DNA of 64,000 nucleotides from OFTM382 sp964448185 (lineage in GTDB: Bacteria > Planctomycetota > Phycisphaerae > Phycisphaerales > UBA1924), in contig CAYUVO010000001.1 in the NCBI GenBank assembly GCA_964448185.1, forward strand, positions 13,210-77,209. The letters are read 5' to 3'. Made by a program: the position numbers and the translations under genes. Below, one piece after another: positions 61,901 through 64,000 of the stretch; positions within the stretch are counted from its first letter, which is position 1, and each line of letters opens with the position of its first letter. The notes below the pieces were generated by a model. The model ran no database searches, had not been told where the DNA came from, and saw only the letters and a list, made by a program, of their open reading frames with translations.

Positions 61901-63554
61901 GCAGAAGCCCGATCGCATGCTGATCGATAAAACCCTCGGCGATGTGTTCATGAGCCGAGGCAACTTCGCGGGTGCGAACGCTTCGTACACGCGGATCCGT
62001 GATGCTCACACGGCGGGCGACAACTCGATGTGGGAACAACGCCGCATCGAAACGCTCATCCGGCTCCAACGCAACGACGAGGCCGCCGAGGCGCTCGCCG
62101 CGTTGCCCGCGGATCAGCAGACGCTCTCGACGAGCCTGCTCGAAGCCGATCTGACCATGCGTCAGGGCGATTTCCCCAAGGCCCGCCAGTTGCTTGATGC
62201 GATTGTCGCCGCCAATCCGAAGAACTCGCTGGTGTACGTCAAACGAGCCGAGGCGATGGCCAACGAACCCGAGCTCCAGCGTGATCGGCTACTCGATCTC
62301 GACAAGGCGATCGAGCTGAGCCCGAACTTCTGGCAGGCGTACCGCGCCCGGGCCGGGGTGCTCGCGTCGATGCAGCGCACGGATGAAGCGGTTGCCGATC
62401 TTCGCAAGGCGATCGAGCTCAACCCCGCGCTCGATACGGTCCGCATCAGCCTGATCGAATATCTCGTCACGCAGGGCCGGACCAGCGAATCGCTCGAGAT
62501 TGCACGTGAGGCGTTGGATCTCAAGCCGCGCGATACTCAGCTCCGCGATCAGCTCGGGCTGGTGTTCGCTCAAGGCGGTCACCGACGCGAAGCGACGCAG
62601 ATGTACCGCTCGGCTCTTGAGCTTGACCCCACGCCCTCGCGTGCGGTCAGGGTGCTTGATCTGTTGCTCAACGAGACTCCGCCGCGCACGGTTGAGGCCG
62701 AGAACTTGCTGGCACTGCCCATCATGACCGCGCTGATCGATCAGGACGGCGGGCTCCGACTCATGCGGGCCAAGGTGTATCACCTTCAAGGCCGATCCGA
62801 CGCAGCGCTCCGCGAATCAATCGAGGCGTACCGCGCCCTGCGACCCGTCGCACGCGACATGCTCGTGTGGTTCAACTTTATCGACGGCATGATCGACGAC
62901 CGCACCGGAACGCTTGATTTCCTGCGACGGTTCGAGGCCGAGCCGGGCACTTCTGAATGGGCCAAGCTCTTCCGTGGGCTGCTGCTCATCAGTTCTGATG
63001 ACTCCCGCGCCGAAGGCATGACTTTGCTGGAGAGTCACGCGAACGCGACCGCCGATTCCGAAGTCGCGTTCACTTCGTGGCGTGCTCTGGGCTCGCAGGC
63101 CTACGAGAGCAAGGACTATCCCAAGGCCATCGAGTTCTGGCAACGCGCGATTGATCGCCGACCCGAGGATTCGACGGTGCTCAACAACATGGCGTTCACC
63201 TACACGGCTCGGCTGAGCGATCCTGTCAAGGCGATCCCGCTGGCGCAGAAAGCTGCCCAGGTGGCGCCCAACGATTCGGATGTGCTTCACACACTCGGTA
63301 TGAGCCTGCTGCGGAACTCACAAGCGCAAGAATCGCTGACCACTCTTGAGCGTGCTCGTGCCACAGCCCAGAGCCCGATGGGCTGGCTGACGTCCTCGAT
63401 CCACTTCGCGGAGGCTCTGCACAGCGTCGGGCGAGACGAAGACGCCCACGCGGTTATCAAAGCGATTCAAAGCAGGATGGATGACCCCGCCGTATTGAAC
63501 GATATATTGCTTGAGGACTACAACCGCCTGCTGGCGGCCCTCGGCCTGAACTGA
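58971..63554 (+). CDS. Giant TPR protein of the exosortase/EPS locus
   Basis: A 1,527-residue protein. One membrane helix (residues 8-30: FVVILSVVLIVISGGVAF) anchors it. About 20 or more tetratricopeptide units follow, for example AEMEQDVGNSAEALAQLRVA, GLWRLLGMLYAANNQATESL, and EIRPDLVEV. The last repeats near residue 1400 (NNMAFTYTARLSDPVKAIPL) are the most canonical. Its position resembles PrsT, the TPR protein of PEP-CTERM/EPS loci, which is much shorter (about 900 residues). It may scaffold the export complex. It begins 30 bp after the EpsI-like gene. Confidence 0.87.
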   Translation: MANRVNIKFVVILSVVLIVISGGVAFLAMRVLQKSADDHIRLGDTAMEAGDYRVASSHYSKAVANDQLNKVYLHKWVEALELSVPANEQLLSDTFSTKLVPAYKQLADADPNGVEDQLIFLNLQLNRLQRSGGYRANAYALLTTEPAKTYIEHHARTHPDDTSWWPLRRFNTIAVSLAATSGTAPNLEDVESAIADGKAALVANADDAQAAQSTYELIVYRSNELTRQQLPGAVDARAEIDSFVAGTIDRTTAGSTARLAAETTRLTSQMRGLLRELKDTMTSDQAAIAMGQRIGELEPAMTALFDRVDQTEIAPDNMLIRRLMNAERGIAPREGMKRSAAVIAAAIEQRPEDVELLKQRAILETMTGDAHAAIVTYRAIGEFRPNAINLESVLRKQYRIDSLYNLAELLYTLAETSDDEAERADLLKQVNEVRDQLAERVASDTPSLQLIDARIALTEGKLVEAQAMLERLNRQTQYSFEEGLWLAGASAAKNRQPGLARTRFRQLVEIQPRAVRYRRALAEMEQDVGNSAEALAQLRVALEIDPTNRDVRDDVKRLETAQGIRVADDPVDAALIEAKRISEGSGNNIANPRGAITRLEKAIEDLGSDSRLVSNLTRQYVLSGRIEDAQRVAKAGLEAHPEDADMLLLVDAVDSGDRAQIIEFFLDQIEGEPGAVAVAKWLALMKLGEAEAAERALEAAIELAPDNAAVLEARMVNAIRAGDLEQGATVAARAAQSDADGAGGATFLARVQRARGDTQEAIATLSEAKDRYPNNAGLWRLLGMLYAANNQATESLAAYDRALEIRPDLVEVITSKIRILLALGQTQTALEFKRSNASIARTDAIFAELHLRLEGEYGDAGLAREQRQQLAQLNPKNLGNLAQLAGLLIRDGQFEQAGEIVDTLESQVDDPRTLTSLRATLRIEQGDVEGARSIFAREIASRNPDERADAYLRLYTFLNERSRLNEAITSLVQALPWQKPDRMLIDKTLGDVFMSRGNFAGANASYTRIRDAHTAGDNSMWEQRRIETLIRLQRNDEAAEALAALPADQQTLSTSLLEADLTMRQGDFPKARQLLDAIVAANPKNSLVYVKRAEAMANEPELQRDRLLDLDKAIELSPNFWQAYRARAGVLASMQRTDEAVADLRKAIELNPALDTVRISLIEYLVTQGRTSESLEIAREALDLKPRDTQLRDQLGLVFAQGGHRREATQMYRSALELDPTPSRAVRVLDLLLNETPPRTVEAENLLALPIMTALIDQDGGLRLMRAKVYHLQGRSDAALRESIEAYRALRPVARDMLVWFNFIDGMIDDRTGTLDFLRRFEAEPGTSEWAKLFRGLLLISSDDSRAEGMTLLESHANATADSEVAFTSWRALGSQAYESKDYPKAIEFWQRAIDRRPEDSTVLNNMAFTYTARLSDPVKAIPLAQKAAQVAPNDSDVLHTLGMSLLRNSQAQESLTTLERARATAQSPMGWLTSSIHFAEALHSVGRDEDAHAVIKAIQSRMDDPAVLNDILLEDYNRLLAALGLN

Positions 63555-63669
63555 ACCCTTCTCGGACCTTTGCGTACAGGCCCTTGGATATGCCCCTTAG
63601 TGATGACCTGTTAGCGAGAACGTCACCAGCCCTTTGCACAGAGCTTGGAATCCCCGAGCGAGCACCATC

Positions 63670-64000
63670 ATGACCATGACCAATCCACGCCCCCCAGCCT
63701 CTCCGAACGCTCCGCAATCTCAGCGTGCGCCGTCACCTCGGCCGCGTCCCGCTGCGAGTGGGCCTATCAGCGGGGCGCCCGGGCTGCCGCCTATTGACCC
63801 GGTCAAGATCGCGCTCAAGTACATGCCGCTGCTGGTGATCGTGGGGATCCTCAGCGGGGCTCTGGGCGTCGGTACCTTCATCGTCTGGCGGAAGCAGGCA
63901 CCGAGCTATCGCTCAAGTGTCATGTTCCAGGCTCAAGGCGTGCGTACCTCCATCGTCCAAACAGGCGCGAGAGAGAACGACAAAGAACTCGAGCGCTTTA
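63670..64000 (+). CDS. Wzz-like chain-length determinant, 3' end beyond the window
   Basis: Only the first 110 codons are seen. A Pro/Ser/Arg-rich N-terminal stretch (MTMTNPRPPASPNAP and so on) precedes the membrane helix MPLLVIVGILSGALGVGTFI (near residues 52-71) and the start of an extracytoplasmic domain (WRKQAPSYRSSVMFQ). This order matches Wzz/chain-length proteins, which define polymer length in Wza systems. ATG at 63670 has no strong ribosome site; 63676 is a second choice. It lies 115 bp after the TPR gene and probably belongs to the same operon. The 115 bp show nothing else. Confidence 0.7.
   Translation, partial: MTMTNPRPPASPNAPQSQRAPSPRPRPAASGPISGAPGLPPIDPVKIALKYMPLLVIVGILSGALGVGTFIVWRKQAPSYRSSVMFQAQGVRTSIVQTGARENDKELERF

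Noticed and set aside
1..64000. CRISPR array, rRNA operon or insertion sequence
   Set aside because: No regularly spaced repeats, no rRNA-like sequence and no transposase-like frame were found on either strand.

Overview
The window is about 64 kb of GC-rich bacterial chromosome carrying two short runs of N (12919..12937 and 54050..54059), so it is probably part of a draft or metagenome-assembled genome. Gene content points to the Planctomycetota, most likely the class Phycisphaerae. The supporting signs are membrane proteins with paired CxxCGYDL/CPECG zinc ribbons, a very large exported protein with an N-terminal LEQR-type motif, a pseudopilin-like protein with the planctomycete CGSNLRQIG signature, an exosortase linked to polysaccharide-export genes, and dispersed palindromic repeats. 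This assignment is inference; no rRNA gene is present to confirm it.

Layout. 1-3.8 kb: dnaG and rpoD, the core of the macromolecular synthesis operon. 3.8-12.4 kb: small enzymes and a 2,133-residue secreted protein. 12.6-22.6 kb: a DUF1015 gene broken by an assembly gap, purQ, a cluster of related zinc-ribbon membrane proteins, mnmA, a TlpA-like thioredoxin, and a translationally coupled ribF-nrnA-methyltransferase operon. 22.7-30.7 kb: a bifunctional proline-catabolism enzyme, a BFD-type ferredoxin, a truncated RNHCP gene, a HAD phosphatase, a spermidine-synthase-like membrane protein and aroC. 30.7-36.1 kb (minus strand): tRNA-Gln, a GlmU-type nucleotidyltransferase, prs, rplY, pth, rpsF, ssb and rplI, ending in a clear terminator; rpsR is missing from its usual place. 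36.7-41.4 kb: a SWIM-domain protein with an SNF2 helicase, and tRNA-Lys.

42.7-44.6 kb is an accessory island. It holds two tandem orphan C-terminal cassettes of Hint-type polymorphic toxins, each followed by a candidate immunity gene, and the two are joined by a 107-bp direct repeat. 44.6-52.2 kb: an EVE protein, a cysteine-rich repeat protein with a perfect 125-bp duplication, a coiled-coil Wzz-like membrane protein, an ECF sigma/anti-sigma pair, a pseudopilin, a secreted cyclophilin and a MarC protein with a damaged 5' end. 52.2-53.8 kb: a probably acquired AAA/DUF4143 ATPase behind a leaderless promoter. 53.8-64 kb: lipA (with a G/C-run insertion and gap), then an exopolysaccharide/exosortase operon: Wza-like lipoprotein, exosortase, EpsI-like protein, a giant TPR protein and the start of a Wzz-like protein.

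No CRISPR array, transposase, prophage or rRNA operon was found. The most unusual elements are the toxin-cassette array, the racemase homologue lacking both catalytic cysteines, the palindromic repeat family (one copy translated inside a gene), the cysteine-rich repeat protein and the small regulatory structures noted below.
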